In this document: positions 53,412 to 64,000 of the stretch, piece after piece
Numbering within the stretch: position 1 is the stretch's first letter
Layout of the letters: the number at the start of each line of letters is the position of its first letter
Assembly: GCF_910592395.1 (NCBI RefSeq)
Contig: NC_088325.1
Location: 3,069,501 to 3,133,500 of the forward strand
DNA: 64,000 nucleotides
Reading direction: 5' to 3'
Origin: Lineus longissimus
Taxonomy: Eukaryota; Nemertea; Pilidiophora; Heteronemertea; Lineidae
The notes under the pieces: model-generated
What the model saw: only the letters and a program-made list of their open reading frames with translations
Told to the model about the DNA's origin: nothing
Database searches by the model: none
Position numbers and translations under genes: made by a program

Positions 53412-53429
53412 TTCCCAGCCGAGCCCCCA
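53412..53429 (-). other. tRNA-Pro-type primer binding site of element 2
   Basis: The minus strand reads TGGGGGCTCGGCTGGGAA starting two bases after the LTR. The first ten bases equal the tRNA-Pro site used by many gammaretroviruses, and the plus strand looks like the 3' end of a tRNA (T-arm end plus CCA). tRNA-Pro priming is a good inference. Confidence 0.7.
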
Positions 53430-53431
53430 TT

Positions 53432-53675
53432 TGTTACGATAGGTCTTAGTCAATCACACAAAACGTAACTCAAAATGAACTACACAAGTCCATTGCACAA
53501 ATGAACACAAGATCGATTCAAAGAACTACCGATAAGTGTATTTAAAACTGGTAAAAAAGCTATTTTAGAGAATTTACATCTTTTGACAGTAACGCCATCT
53601 TAGCCGACGACTTGCGTCGTCTCCAACCAAATCCTAACCGGCAGGGATGACCGAAGACAACCGAAGGAGGTCACA
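53432..53675 (-). repeat. 5' LTR of element 2
   Basis: On the plus strand it runs from TGTTACGATAGG to GAGGTCACA. It is followed by the ATAC duplication and the resumed unit sequence ATACGTGTAGTCC. Confidence 0.85.
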
Positions 53676-54895
53676 ATACGTGTAGTCCAAGTTCAATATT
53701 GTCAATGCGACGAGTTGTAAATGCTTTAATATACATTTACAAACTTTCAAAAAAAGACTTCTTAAAAACGCTTACACATTTTAAAATAATAATTTGCCGG
53801 AAGATACAAAACCTTCATAAATCGCCGGTCAGAAAGGTTTTTAAGACAAGAAATATGAGTCCTCAAATGAACAACGTTTCCAAAGAAACCGACCGGCTCT
53901 ACCTGTTCGACCAACTATGATTTGCAAAATGCATGGCCGTACAAATTTCATGTCAACAAGTTCACTCAAAACGTTGTCAAATAATGACTTTATCCAATAG
54001 CCTCTTTCGGTAAAAAAACTCCTAATTACATTAGAACCTCTTGGTAATATCCATGGAAATTAGCTGAGTTAATAGACTTTTGCCGTGCACATCAATCGTG
54101 CCGGCTGAATCATATTAATAGATACTATTAACATTGTGGCGGTGTAGTTCCCGTTGTTTGCCCTCTCACTTCACACCATGTCATTAAGTTTAATAATTGC
54201 GGGAGGGCGTGCAATAAGGAAAATGGCCTAACTGACGTCATCACCCCGGTTATTCAGACCTCAAAACAGACGGCAACACCCATTCTGACGAGAGTTGCTG
54301 ATGCCCAATTTTATATGCACCCAGCGAAGATTTTTCAACAAAGCACCAGAAAATATTTATAAATGTCAAGAAAGCACCTGACCACGAACGATAAATGACT
54401 TCCTTCGGATCTCCGAACGTTAACCAAATGGTTGACATCTAACACATATCATTTGATTCAGTAAGGTAGATTTAGGCAAAAAGCAAGCTCGCATTCAAAG
54501 ATCGATAAAGACCACTTTGTTTACATTTTATTCGGGCAAAACCACGGTCATTTGAATGACTCTAAATAAGCAAATAGGCTGAATAAGTAATGAATGCATT
54601 CCAAATCCTCCCTACATCCGAAAGCAAGCATTTAAATTACGAGATACAATGGTTTCCTGCAGTACAAGACGATTTCATGAGACTTCATAAAATATTTTCC
54701 ATTGGGTGTATATAAATAATGACCCGATCGACTGTATGTGATTGTATGTGACTATGCAGACAACTAGGCTAGACCTAAAGAATAATCTAGTCCAGGTAAC
54801 CTCGACCCTATCCGCCGCACAGCGGAGGGTCGAGGTAACCTCGTTGATTTACCCGAGGCGAACCATACATTTTCAGTGCATACAGTGGATGCATA
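53676..54895. repeat. Tandem-unit spacer, continuation of unit 6
   Basis: It continues the unit interrupted at 46832. It contains the small minus-strand frame (54250-54438) and the TATA-hairpin block (54708-54835), in which one arm reads AGGGTCGAGG as elsewhere. It stops at GTGGATGCA, where repeat-rich foreign sequence begins. Confidence 0.78.
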
Positions 54896-54962
54896 CCCAG
54901 AAGTATTAAGGTAGCAGGAAGGGTTGGGCGTTTGTGGTTTCTGAGTCTGAGGGGGTTGGTGT

Positions 54963-55026
54963 CTGTTGACTGTGCTTTAAGAGAGACTAGGCATGGCGCC
55001 AGTCTCTCTTAAAGCACAGTCAACAG
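54963..55026. repeat. Perfect 26-bp inverted repeat
   Basis: The arms CTGTTGACTGTGC through GAGAGACT (54963-54988) and its exact complement (55001-55026) surround a 12-base loop, AGGCATGGCGCC. Confidence 0.9.
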
Positions 55027-55282
55027 GCATTTGGTCTCAGTATTTGGGTTTTGATTGCCATGACTGTACCCCTGTAAAAGTCAGAGGAGGAGAAGTTTGG
55101 AATGATGAAAGCATTGAAGAAGAAGAAATGTTATTATTGAGGAAAGCAAAATTTATTATGAGACTAGAAGGCAGTGTCCTGACTTGATTATTTTGAAAAT
55201 GGCGGTCTGAACACATTAAAAGGTGGAACATGGCATTTTATCGACTTTGAAGTGCTCCGCAGTTAATGGGAGACTATAGGCA

Positions 55283-56529
55283 GCAGCTAGGTAGGCAAGA
55301 TAAAGTCATACAAATTTGCCAATAGGGGTCAGTCATATCTCTAGGCATGGCGCCAGTCTCTCTTAAAGCACAGTCAACAGGCATTTGGTCTTAGTATTTG
55401 GGTAAGTACAGAATCAAGGCAGCACAGAGAGCAATGATTGAACGATGCTGTGGACAAGTCCAAGGATACTGCATCAGTCACGACCAACTTCTCATCAGAA
55501 AGCGTCACCACCAGCATATTCAATGTTCAGTTCCAACCTGTACCAGTCCAATGCACGCCTGTCATGGTCAGCAGTGGTCAGCTTAGCGCGATATGGAACA
55601 TTCTTCCGAAACTCAAGCGAGGGAAGTCTGCTCATTTGCCTATCTCGCGCACTGCTCCTTCTTGTCAAACATCGTAGTGAAATCGTGGTACAGTGGGGCG
55701 TCCTCGAGGATTGCAGCTGGTCGGACAGACGTGAGGTGGAATGTGGGCGGCTGCACTTCTTCGTTGATGTGCGATGGCAGATAGCACAGTTGTTGCGTTG
55801 CATGACAGCTGAAAGTGAATGTGATATCATAGAACTGAGGCATTTGCAATGAGACTATAGGTGAAGTAGAAGCAAGGAGTGAAATGGGCCATCTTCCAGT
55901 GACTAATATACAGAGTAAGGGCCCTGGGTGTTGTTAGATTCAGCATTGAATGTATTCCTCGTACAAGCGTGAATAGTGTGGACATACAGTGAGAGGTGAG
56001 AGAACCCTATTGACTACTTCTTGTAACTTTATCTTGGATATTATATTAGTATTGAACTTCTAGCCATGGAATATGAAGAAATTGAAGTTGTAGGCATGGA
56101 ATATGAAAAATTATTCAACGGTGAAAGACATTATTCCATGAGGCTTTGCCGTGATCGCAAAGGACGCGACGTGATTGGTTCACATGCTAATGAGGTATGA
56201 TAATGATAATTACATGTACCTCTATAAATGCTACTTGGATAGCGACTGTGTCGTTGACTGCAACAGTGGTCTATGTCAATGTGTACCTGTAATGTCAATG
56301 AAGTATGATGAGGTGATGACGATAGTGCAATTATTAAATATTGGCAAGAGATCATACTGCAACATAGGTCTTGTTTTTGACAGATGACTGTGCGACATTC
56401 CCATTGGGTCTTGTTAGAGTCAGCGCTGCATGTATTCCTTGTACAAGCTTGAATAGTTGTGACGGACTTTGAGGGGTGAGAGACCCCTATCGGCTACTTC
56501 GTCTAACTTTATCTTGCCTACCTAGCTGC
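55283..56529. repeat. Element bounded by 24-bp perfect inverted repeats
   Basis: GCAGCTAGGTAGGCAAGATA continuing to AAGT at 55283-55306 is exactly inverted at 56506-56529. The sequence between contains short open frames near 55400-55860 with no recognised family. Confidence 0.6.
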
Positions 56530-57642
56530 TAGCAATAGTGCCCCTTTATCAAGACTGAAACCCACTGTGTGGGGCTAAGAAATTACCTTTATAATCCTAG
56601 TTGGATAACCACTGTGTAGATGATTTGAAGAGTGCTCTGTGGATGTGTGCCTGTAATGTCAATGAAAGTATGATGAGGTGATGACGATAGTGGAATGACG
56701 AAATATTGGAAAGAGATCTATTCCTAGAAGAACATATGTCCTGTTTTGACTAGGTGGCGCATTTTAGAATCAGCAGTGAGCACTGTGTGTAACATGGTGG
56801 AGGCAGCGGAGATAATAACTGTGTCGAAAGTATTGTTATAGGGCCTTCCCTAGGCCCATGGGGTTTACAATCCACGATTGAAAAGACGTAGTTTGATCGC
56901 ATTCAACTATAAATCCATTGAACAGTTGTGTTCCTTTAGTCAACCGATGACCTTTTGTTGGGCCATGATCGGGGATTGTAAACTGTAAATGTATTATGGA
57001 CTGGGAGACGGGGGAAACACAAGTGAAATAGACCAAAACAAGTGATTTTGGGGCTTTGGTTTAGACGCATGCCCCACATGCGCCATGCGGGATTATACGG
57101 TTCATGTGAACTTGTTGACATCTACATGATCTAGTGCTGTTATTGGTCATGGTACATGGTAGGCCTAATCATCATGGCTATATGTTTCAGGAAAAGCTCG
57201 GAGTAAAATGAACTGCCGATGAATAATGATGTTGTTCATGTTTACCATGTTTACTAGTACATAGCCATAGGGTATGCACTGGCCAGTGCACTTTCTGCAC
57301 GTCGTCATGGTCATGTACGTGATACCTTGCATATTTTGTTTTTTGAATACGCATGCTTTTTGGGCAAAATCACTTGTACCAACACTAATGAATAATGTCT
57401 TCTTATCCCTATGACTCCATACACAGTGAGGGCATTGTCCCATTCCCATCAAATGGTAACTTATTGTACCGTATTAGGGTGGAAGTTGGGGAGCAGATAC
57501 CTACCGCTGCACGCCTGTCATAGTGATGAGCTTAGCGCGATATGGAACATTCTTCAGAAACTCAAGCGAGGGAAGTCTGCTCATTAGCATATCTCGCGCA
57601 CTGCTCCTTCTTGTCAAACATCGTAGTGAAATCGTAATGGAA

Positions 57643-57667
57643 AACGTCTGGCTTTGCGCCAGACGTT
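57643..57667. repeat. Small perfect hairpin
   Basis: AACGTCTGGC and GCCAGACGTT surround TTTGC. It lies at the right end of the duplicated 110-bp segment, only in the second copy. Confidence 0.8.
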
Positions 57668-58044
57668 GAGACTAATAAGTGAAGAACTAATAGGTAAAGA
57701 ACTTCTACTTGCGCGAGACTGCTCTGATAAAATTATCATTGCAGAGACTACGGTGACGTACACATATATTTTTTACAATCAAAAATGCCCTCAAAAGACG
57801 ACATGGAATGATTATTTTATTGATATTTCCTACTATATACCTTCCAATTATCACTTTATACAAATAGATCGGCGTTAGGTCGCATGCTTTTCTTTCCTGG
57901 TGACACTATAAAGCAAAATAGTTGCAACCCCGTAAATGCGCTATAAGTCCAATAATAAGTGACGGTGACCCGTTATAAATGTTTCGCCAGCTTCGCTTTT
58001 TTGCCGCTACGCGGCGCGTTGGGCCCTTGCGTCGAGCGCTCATG

Positions 58045-58555
58045 TATTGTAGATTTTTCACTAGGATCGAGGTTACCCATCCTATAGAAAAACACATGAC
58101 CGGACACCTGAATCTTACGCCCCCAATTCGAGTTCATGACGAGTTCATTGCCGTCAAGTACTCGTCTCTGTAATGAGAGAATGGAGGAGACTGGTGAAAG
58201 AATCTAAGAATAATCTAGAACAGAAGAAAACTGAAATCACAAGGTCAGATGAATATTTATAGACTTTCCATTATGATCAATAACTCCAATTCCTTAATCT
58301 ATCATGTGCCACCTCCAATTCCTCGTGGCGCAGTTTGCATCTTTAGATTTCAGTTGCCATTATCAAGACCAACTCATACCAGTTCGCCCACACCAGTCTC
58401 CTTGTAGTCATGAATTCACAGCTTGTGAATTCTCAGCTCTAGATAATGTTGTTGTTTGCCCACGCAATTGATATAGCCTATAGGTCTTCGATGATTTAGT
58501 GTAATCTGCTAACTCGGAAATCCTTCTCGAATGGTTTTACTAATTTCTTTGATCG
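58045..58555. repeat. Tandem-unit 3'-flank segment
   Basis: It matches the block downstream of other gene copies, from the GTATTGTAGATT stretch to TTACTAATTTC, and stops just before a gene 3' end would start. No gene copy follows here. Confidence 0.75.
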
Positions 58556-59514
58556 CCCCCCAAAAAAGTACGCAGCGTTAATTCGAAATTAATGAAAGAT
58601 GGAATTTTTAAATTTTGCATTCAAATATTATCGATTGGTGCTTGTAGTTTCAAAGATTTCGGTATTTATTCTATCTTGTAATGAGGGATACAAGAAATAC
58701 ATACGTGTAGTCCAAGTGTAATGCTGACATTGCGACGAGTTGTAAATTCTTATACATTTACAAACTTTAAAAAAATGACTTCTTAAAAAAAGCTTAATAC
58801 ATTTTAAAATAATAATTTGCCATATGATACAAAACCTTCATTAATCGTCAGAAAAGTTTTTAAGACAAGAAATATGAGTACTCAAATGAACGACTTTTCC
58901 AGGGAAACCGATCGGCTCGACCTGTTTGACCAATAATGATTTGCAAAATGCATGGCCGTACAAATTTCATGTCAACAAGTTCACTCTAAACGTTGTAAAA
59001 TGATGACTTTATCCAATGGCCTCTTTCGGTAAAGAAACTCCTAATTATATTAGAACATCTTGGTAATATCAATGGAAATTAGCTGAGTTAATAGACTTTT
59101 GCCCTGCACATCAATCGTGCCGGCTGAATCATATAAATATTTACTATTAACATTGTGGCGGTGTAGTTCCCATTGTTTGCCCTCTCACTTTCACCATGTC
59201 AGTAAGTTTTATAAGTGCGGGAGGGCGTGCGGTAAGGAAAATGGCCAAAATGACGTCATCACCCCGGCTATTCAGATCTCAAAACAAACGGGCAAGTCCA
59301 ATTCTGACGAGAGTTGCTGATGCCCGATTTTAAATGCACCCAGCCAAGATTTTTCAATAAAGCACCAGAAAATCTCCACAAATGTCAAGAAAGCACCTGA
59401 CCACGAACGATTAATGCCTCCCTTTGGATCTCCGAACAATAACCAAGAGATTGACATTGAAGAGATTGAATTCTCAAACCAGTCTCCCTGGAAGAAACAT
59501 CTAGAAGTGTTTTG
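58556..59514. repeat. Recombinant partial unit before gene copy 7
   Basis: The sequence jumps at 58556 from the 3' flank of a gene directly to the middle of a spacer (CCCCCCAAAAAAGTACG). It continues through the small minus frame (59272-59457) and then jumps near 59470 to the 3' end of gene copy 7. A full gene and parts of two spacers are missing, as expected from unequal exchange between units. Confidence 0.7.
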
Positions 59515-60939
59515 CTAACCAACTGGCGTAAACCGCCTAGCGTATTTTATTGTCTCCTTGCTCTGCCCTGTACCCATATCTTTAATTGTCCGTACGGGTG
59601 ATAATAGAACGCTATTAGGTAGCATTGCTACCCTGCGTTCTTTTCGATATTTACTTTGTTTCGACGGTATCCCAATATGCCAATTTCTGACCGAAACATA
59701 GGTCACCTTATTAATCTTTGTAAAAATTTTCAAAGGGGCAAGAGGAGAGCATATGTCTCTGATAAATGTTACACTGGTAATTAAGTTTTTGTTTTTATGT
59801 CAAAATAAAAGTGTTGATTCCTTTCGATAGTCCGAAAAGTAAAAAGTAAGTGTATACGGGACCAACAACACTTCCAACCGCATTCTCGGTTGAGGAAAGA
59901 CACGATATAGTGCAAGGAATCCTTTCTTTATCCTTTTATAGAATATGATATGACCTCGTCGACTGACGAAATAACGTCCTTGGGCATTGCGTTCGAAACT
60001 CTGCCAATTATTCAGTTCAAAAAGCGCATTCTGGCCGCGTATCCAAGTTATATTAAATATGGAAAGAAAAGGACGACGATATCTTCCTATGACAGTGCCA
60101 GCTATTACAAAGATGTTTTTCAAGCCAATCGGCACGCCAAAAATACAATATTTAGTTGAACATGGGTGATGACGAGGGAGGATTATTGTCTCAAAATGAC
60201 GAGATGATATCTCAAACAACTTTAAAAGTACAGCCGGTTTATATCCACTTTTCCGCCGCACGTAGCAGAGCAGCCATAATTTTCCGTTGCGAATATTTCC
60301 AAGCACCATACTAAAACGAGAGGAAACAGACGCATTATGAACGAGTGCGTAAACATTCCTTTGTTCAGGTTGGTAGACAAGTATATTTCTTAAGGCATGA
60401 ACATGTCCTATATCATGTCGATGTACAAATAGTATCGAATTAGAATTGCCGTCAAACATAAACAGCCTGGCTTCATATTTACTCAAAATGACTGATACGG
60501 GGGGTTTGAAAACGACTGGTTCAGAAACTCTGTACGTTTGGGTTCTTTTTTCCTGAAAGAGCGGTTGTTAAAGTGTAAGTAGATGAGAGTTGCACTGCTT
60601 TTCATTCTTGTTACCACAGTACAGTGAGCCTTTAACCAGGGACTCAGAAACTTCTGGACGGAATGCCTGATGGTATGATTTACTGCCACAATTAGTATCA
60701 TATTTGACTTTGAGACGGATTTTAGCTTAACCACGATCGAGTTTTGGCATGTGATAAAACCTTACCTCTAGTTGATACATAAGCCATCCTCTAGTAATCG
60801 TTACATCCTCCCTCTCCAAACATGTTGCCTTCTCACTATGCAGTCGGCAAACATGGCCGCCATTATTCCCTCGGGTATTAATAGTTTTGCAACTTAGCAC
60901 CAAAAAGCAAACAAATGCGCAATGACACCTCGACCGCAT
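59515..60939 (-). pseudogene. Tandem secreted-protein family, copy 7 (one premature stop)
   Basis: Exon 1 (60766-60939) and exon 2 (59515-60552) are complete, with a 213-bp intron and good splice sites. Exon 2 reads normally through RLFMFDGNSN, NILVYQPEQRNVYALVHN and HPCSTKYC to KESTLLF, followed by TGA at 59800-59802. The same frame then continues with HKNKNL and SVTFIRDICSPLAPLK to the usual FTPVG end. A single nonsense codon is therefore the only evident lesion. Alternatively a shortened protein of about 310 residues is made. Confidence 0.7.
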
Positions 60940-63210
60940 GTTTTTATCAGCAAAACTTGGCTGAATTATTTCTCGATCATGTGTAACCTTCTTGTAAAAC
61001 CTGCTCTGGGTTGGGACCATTGTCAGTTATTGCCGAAAATATACGAAACCACTATGTCAAACACAAGGCATGATCATGACCACTGGGCAGTATTAATAAA
61101 CGTTGCATTAATTCATCCAACATCTTGACCTATTTCAATCAAAGATCTGATTGGCTTTTTCAAAGAACAACATTTCAACATGTGAGAGCATCAGAACTAT
61201 TTCTGTGAAGCCGAAATAGTGCGGATATTTTACAAATAATGCAATTTTATAACAAGCATTATTGCCGGCTATAAATGTACAAGAATTACAATAAAACACA
61301 CCGTGGCAACACCTTGTATACTTTCATTAGAATTTGTTAATTCGGGTTTTCCGTGAAGCAGGAAACCGCTTGACAACAAGTGGTCTGTTTCAGCCAATCG
61401 ACTGATCGGAGTCGAAAGTACAACCTGCTTTATGAAATTTGGTACTATATATTATATGTACTTCCTGTAATCATCTATGTGCCGTCGACGTAACCGCAAT
61501 AGCTCACCTACCGATCCCGATGGCCCAGTGGACCAGGCGACCGCCTCATAAATTAAAGGTCGAGCAGTCACCGGTGACTATAGTTCACCGTGCTTTATGA
61601 ATTGTGTTACTCTACTTCCTGAGGTGTCACCTTCTTGAGGGGCGAATGTGTTGAAAGGCACTGCTGCTAAAAGGCGTTGTCGCAAGTGCTCAAATACCGA
61701 AGGTCGAGCTGATGCGGGAGTCGAAGGTACACCGTGCTTTATGGAATGCGGCACTCTACTATCAAAACACTATCCCTGGTTCAGGCAATGAGAATACGAA
61801 TCGCTTTATTGATCAACAGAAACATAATGTTTTTTTCAAGATGTTGTCTCCGATATCTTACTTGCATCGATCGAGTGCGGATTGAAACTAAATGCTGTAT
61901 TTTGAGAGAGAATTCTTTAAATTTTGCATCCAAATGTTATCGATGGGTGCTTGTAGTTTCAAAGATTTCGGTATTTCTTCTCTCTTGTAATGAGGGAAAC
62001 AAGAAATACATACATGTAGTCCAAGTTTAATGTTGACATTCCGACGAGTTGTATATTCTTATACATTTACAAACTTTAAAAAAATGACTTAAAAAAGCTT
62101 AATACTCATTTTAAAATAATACTTTGCCATATGATACAAAACCCTCATAAATCGTCAGAAAGGTTTTTAAGACAAGAAATATGAGTCCTCAAAGTAACAA
62201 CGTTTCCAGGGAAACCAATCGGCTCCACCTGTTCGACCAATTATTATCAAATGCATGGCCGTACCAATTTCATGTCAACAAATTCACTCAAAACGTGTAA
62301 AATGATGACTTTATCCAATGGCCTCTTTCGGTAAAGGAACTCGTAACTATATTAGGATCTCTCGGTTATATCCATGGAAATTAGCTGAGTCAATCGACTT
62401 TGCCGTGCACATCAATTGCGCCAGCTGAATCATATAAATATACTTATACTATTAACATTGTGGCGGTGTGGTTCCCATTGTGTGCCCTCCCACTTCATAC
62501 CATGTCAGTAAGTTTTATAAGTGCGGGAGGGCGTGGGGTGAGGAAAATAACCAAACAGACGTCATCGCCCCGGTTATTCAGACCTCAAACAGACGGGCAG
62601 CTCAAATTCTGACCTGAGTTGCTGATGCCAGGTTTTATATGCACCCAGCAAAAATTTTTCAATAAAGCAACAGAAAATATCTTTCAATGTCAAGAAAGCA
62701 CCTGGCCACGAACGATTAATGACTTCCTTCGGATCTCCGAACATTAACCAAGAGATTGACATCTGACACATATCATTTGATTCAGTCAGGTAGATTTAGG
62801 TAAAAGGCAGGCTCGCATTCAAAGATCGATAAAGACCACTTTGTTTACATTTGATTCGGGCGAAGCCACGGTCATTTGAATAACTCTAAATAAGCAAATA
62901 GGCTGAATAAGTAATGAGTGCATTCCAAATCTTCCCAAAATCCGAATGCAAGTATTTAAATTACGAGATACAATGGTTTCATGCAGAGCAAGAGGATTTT
63001 ATGAGACTTCATAGACAATTTTCCATTGGGTGTATATAAATTATGACCCGATCGACTGTATGTGACTGTCTCTGACTCTGCAGACAACTAGGCTAGACCT
63101 AAAGAATAATCTAGTCCAGGTAACCTCGACCCTATCCGCTGCAAAGCAGAGGGTCGAGGAAGCCTCGTTGATTTACCCGATGTGAACCATGCATTTTCAG
63201 TGCATACAGT
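60940..63210. repeat. Tandem-unit spacer upstream of copy 7 (short type)
   Basis: It follows the same order as 19983-22330: promoter pair, tRNA-like motif (61506-61600), TATAAATA near 62434, small minus frame (62574-62771) and TATA-hairpin block (63035-63160). A short deletion near 61905 removes the C-rich tract. Array similarity ends at about 63210, the right edge of the array in this window. Confidence 0.78.
61506..61600 (+). repeat. tRNA-like (SINE-like) motif
   Basis: TGGCCCAGTGG, GGTCGAGCAG and the GTGCTTTATGAATT tail, nearly identical to 20550-20645. Confidence 0.4.
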
Positions 63211-64000
63211 GTGTTTTGACGAAGGTTCGGATACCAATAAACAACAGGGACGGTAGAATTCGAACAAACACTGGACCCACCTGGTTATGGCTGTTGTTTC
63301 TAATTCCAATGGCAGCACCCTTCACGGTTGTTGATACCAGTACCAATCAGCTGCCCTGGAGACTATGTCATCACGCCCTTGGCTTCACACCCTGTTGCTA
63401 GCCCGTGGGCGGTGCAATATCTAGAAGAGGTTCTGGGTTCCTCTCAAACCCCGCGCTTGACCAACAAGCGGGCTAAGTATATTTTTGATAATGGATATGT
63501 TTATAGTTTTGTACAATAATGCACATATACGTATGTCGACTATAGTTTGATATATAATGTTGAATATTAACAATACATGATGGTTTGATATATAATGTTG
63601 AATATTAACAATACATGGATGAGCTATACTGTTCTGACTGATAAGTCGAATTTTAAACAAGGAGTCAATGAAATCTTTTTTGGTTTTTGTCATAGGCAAT
63701 ATAAGTAACAAGGTGATACAACTAGAACTTTGGTTCTTACTAAATGTTAGATGGTGTGGATGGGCGAACCCATTTTGACCCAATGTCAGTTTATTAGAAT
63801 ACTATCACGGACGTAAACCTAAACTGGCGGCGTGTAAACGAAGGAGATGTACGACAGCGGAATGCCAATTATAATTCCGGCTATCGAGCAATGTAGACAC
63901 GAATGCTATTTGCTAGTAGTCGAATAAATTCAACTATAAATTCAACCACAATGGCCGAATCGAATGTCTACTACGAAGTATGCTAGAAGTGCTTGAATGC
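63211..64000. other. Right flank, no gene recognised
   Basis: Non-array sequence. It contains a short direct duplication at 63545-63616 but no convincing coding frame or RNA gene. Confidence 0.5.
63545..63616. repeat. Two-copy tandem repeat, period 38
   Basis: GTTTGATATATAATGTTG followed by AATATTAACAATACAT occurs twice in a row. Confidence 0.85.

Larger units (their letters stand above)
46833..53675 (-). mobile_element. Gmr1-like Ty3/gypsy retrotransposon, element 2
   Basis: A 6843-bp minus-strand element with LTRs of 245 and 244 bp that differ at roughly 13 positions, so it is older than element 1. A 4-bp duplication ATAC flanks it, and the empty site is seen near 13500. The order on the minus strand is LTR, primer site, gag, protease, integrase, reverse transcriptase, RNase H, LTR, again the Gmr1 order. 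Frames are broken by a stop in gag, frameshifts in gag, integrase and pol, an inverted-repeat insertion near 50341-50972 and a 27-base homopolymer in the pol region. Confidence 0.88.
54896..58044. mobile_element. Composite insertion rich in inverted and direct repeats
   Basis: About 3.1 kb that interrupts the unit between GTGGATGCA and GCGCT. It contains a 26-bp perfect inverted repeat (54963-55026), a direct copy of its right half with flanking sequence (55342-55402), a 24-bp perfect inverted pair (55283-55306 and 56506-56529), a diverged tandem duplication of about 480 bp (55925-56380 against 56400-56760), a 110-bp direct repeat (55555-55685 and 57508-57635) and a 10-bp-arm hairpin (57643-57667). 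No transposase is recognised. It reads like nested non-autonomous DNA transposons. Confidence 0.55.

Noticed and set aside
55386-55860. Short frames on both strands as a transposase
   Set aside because: No DDE or zinc-finger pattern could be found in any frame, and part of the region is a direct repeat of 57508-57635.

Overview
The window looks like nuclear DNA of an animal, most likely a marine invertebrate. It is AT-rich and has spliceosomal GT-AG introns, AATAAA poly(A) signals, CCAAT and TATA promoter elements, and CR1/L2-type LINEs, pogo-like and Harbinger DNA transposons and Ty3/gypsy elements. Both gypsy elements place integrase before reverse transcriptase, the hallmark of the Gmr1 lineage, which was described from deuterostomes. 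That suggests a deuterostome but does not prove it.

The backbone is a head-to-tail tandem array of a unit of about 4.2 kb. Each unit carries one minus-strand, two-exon gene for a predicted secreted protein of about 400 residues that I cannot assign to a family. Exon 1 is 174 bp and encodes the signal peptide, the intron is about 212 bp, and exon 2 is about 1.03 kb. Seven copies are visible. Copies 2 (10669-12089), 5 (22788-32375) and 6 (43919-45334) have an open spliced frame. Copy 1 (592-708) is an exon 1 fragment, copies 3 (14578-15402) and 4 (18564-19982) are frameshifted, and copy 7 (59515-60939) has one premature stop. Spacers between genes repeat a tRNA-like motif, plus-strand TATA boxes and a CCTCGACCCT hairpin.

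The array is broken up by nested mobile elements. A pogo-like element (2528-4750) sits in the TA tail of a LINE (4751-8378). CR1/L2 fragments lie at 15556-16075 and 16487-17845. An 8.2-kb Gmr1-like element (23842-32003, target duplication GTTAG) lies in the intron of gene copy 5 and itself holds an internally deleted pogo copy (24936-26483). A second, nearly full-length LINE (32937 to about 37740) is followed by a decayed intron-containing relative of the pogo transposase (38197-40230) and Harbinger remnants (41178-42480). A second, decayed Gmr1-like element lies at 46833-53675. A patchwork of inverted and direct repeats fills 54896-58044.

The most interesting points are: the tandem secreted-protein family; the in-frame deleted pogo copy, which keeps the DNA-binding region and acidic tail but loses the whole catalytic core; the shared Asp-to-Asn change at the first catalytic position of the two pogo-like transposases; the three-LTR-derived structure of the first Gmr1-like element; and SCAN-like capsid sequences in both Gmr1-like elements.
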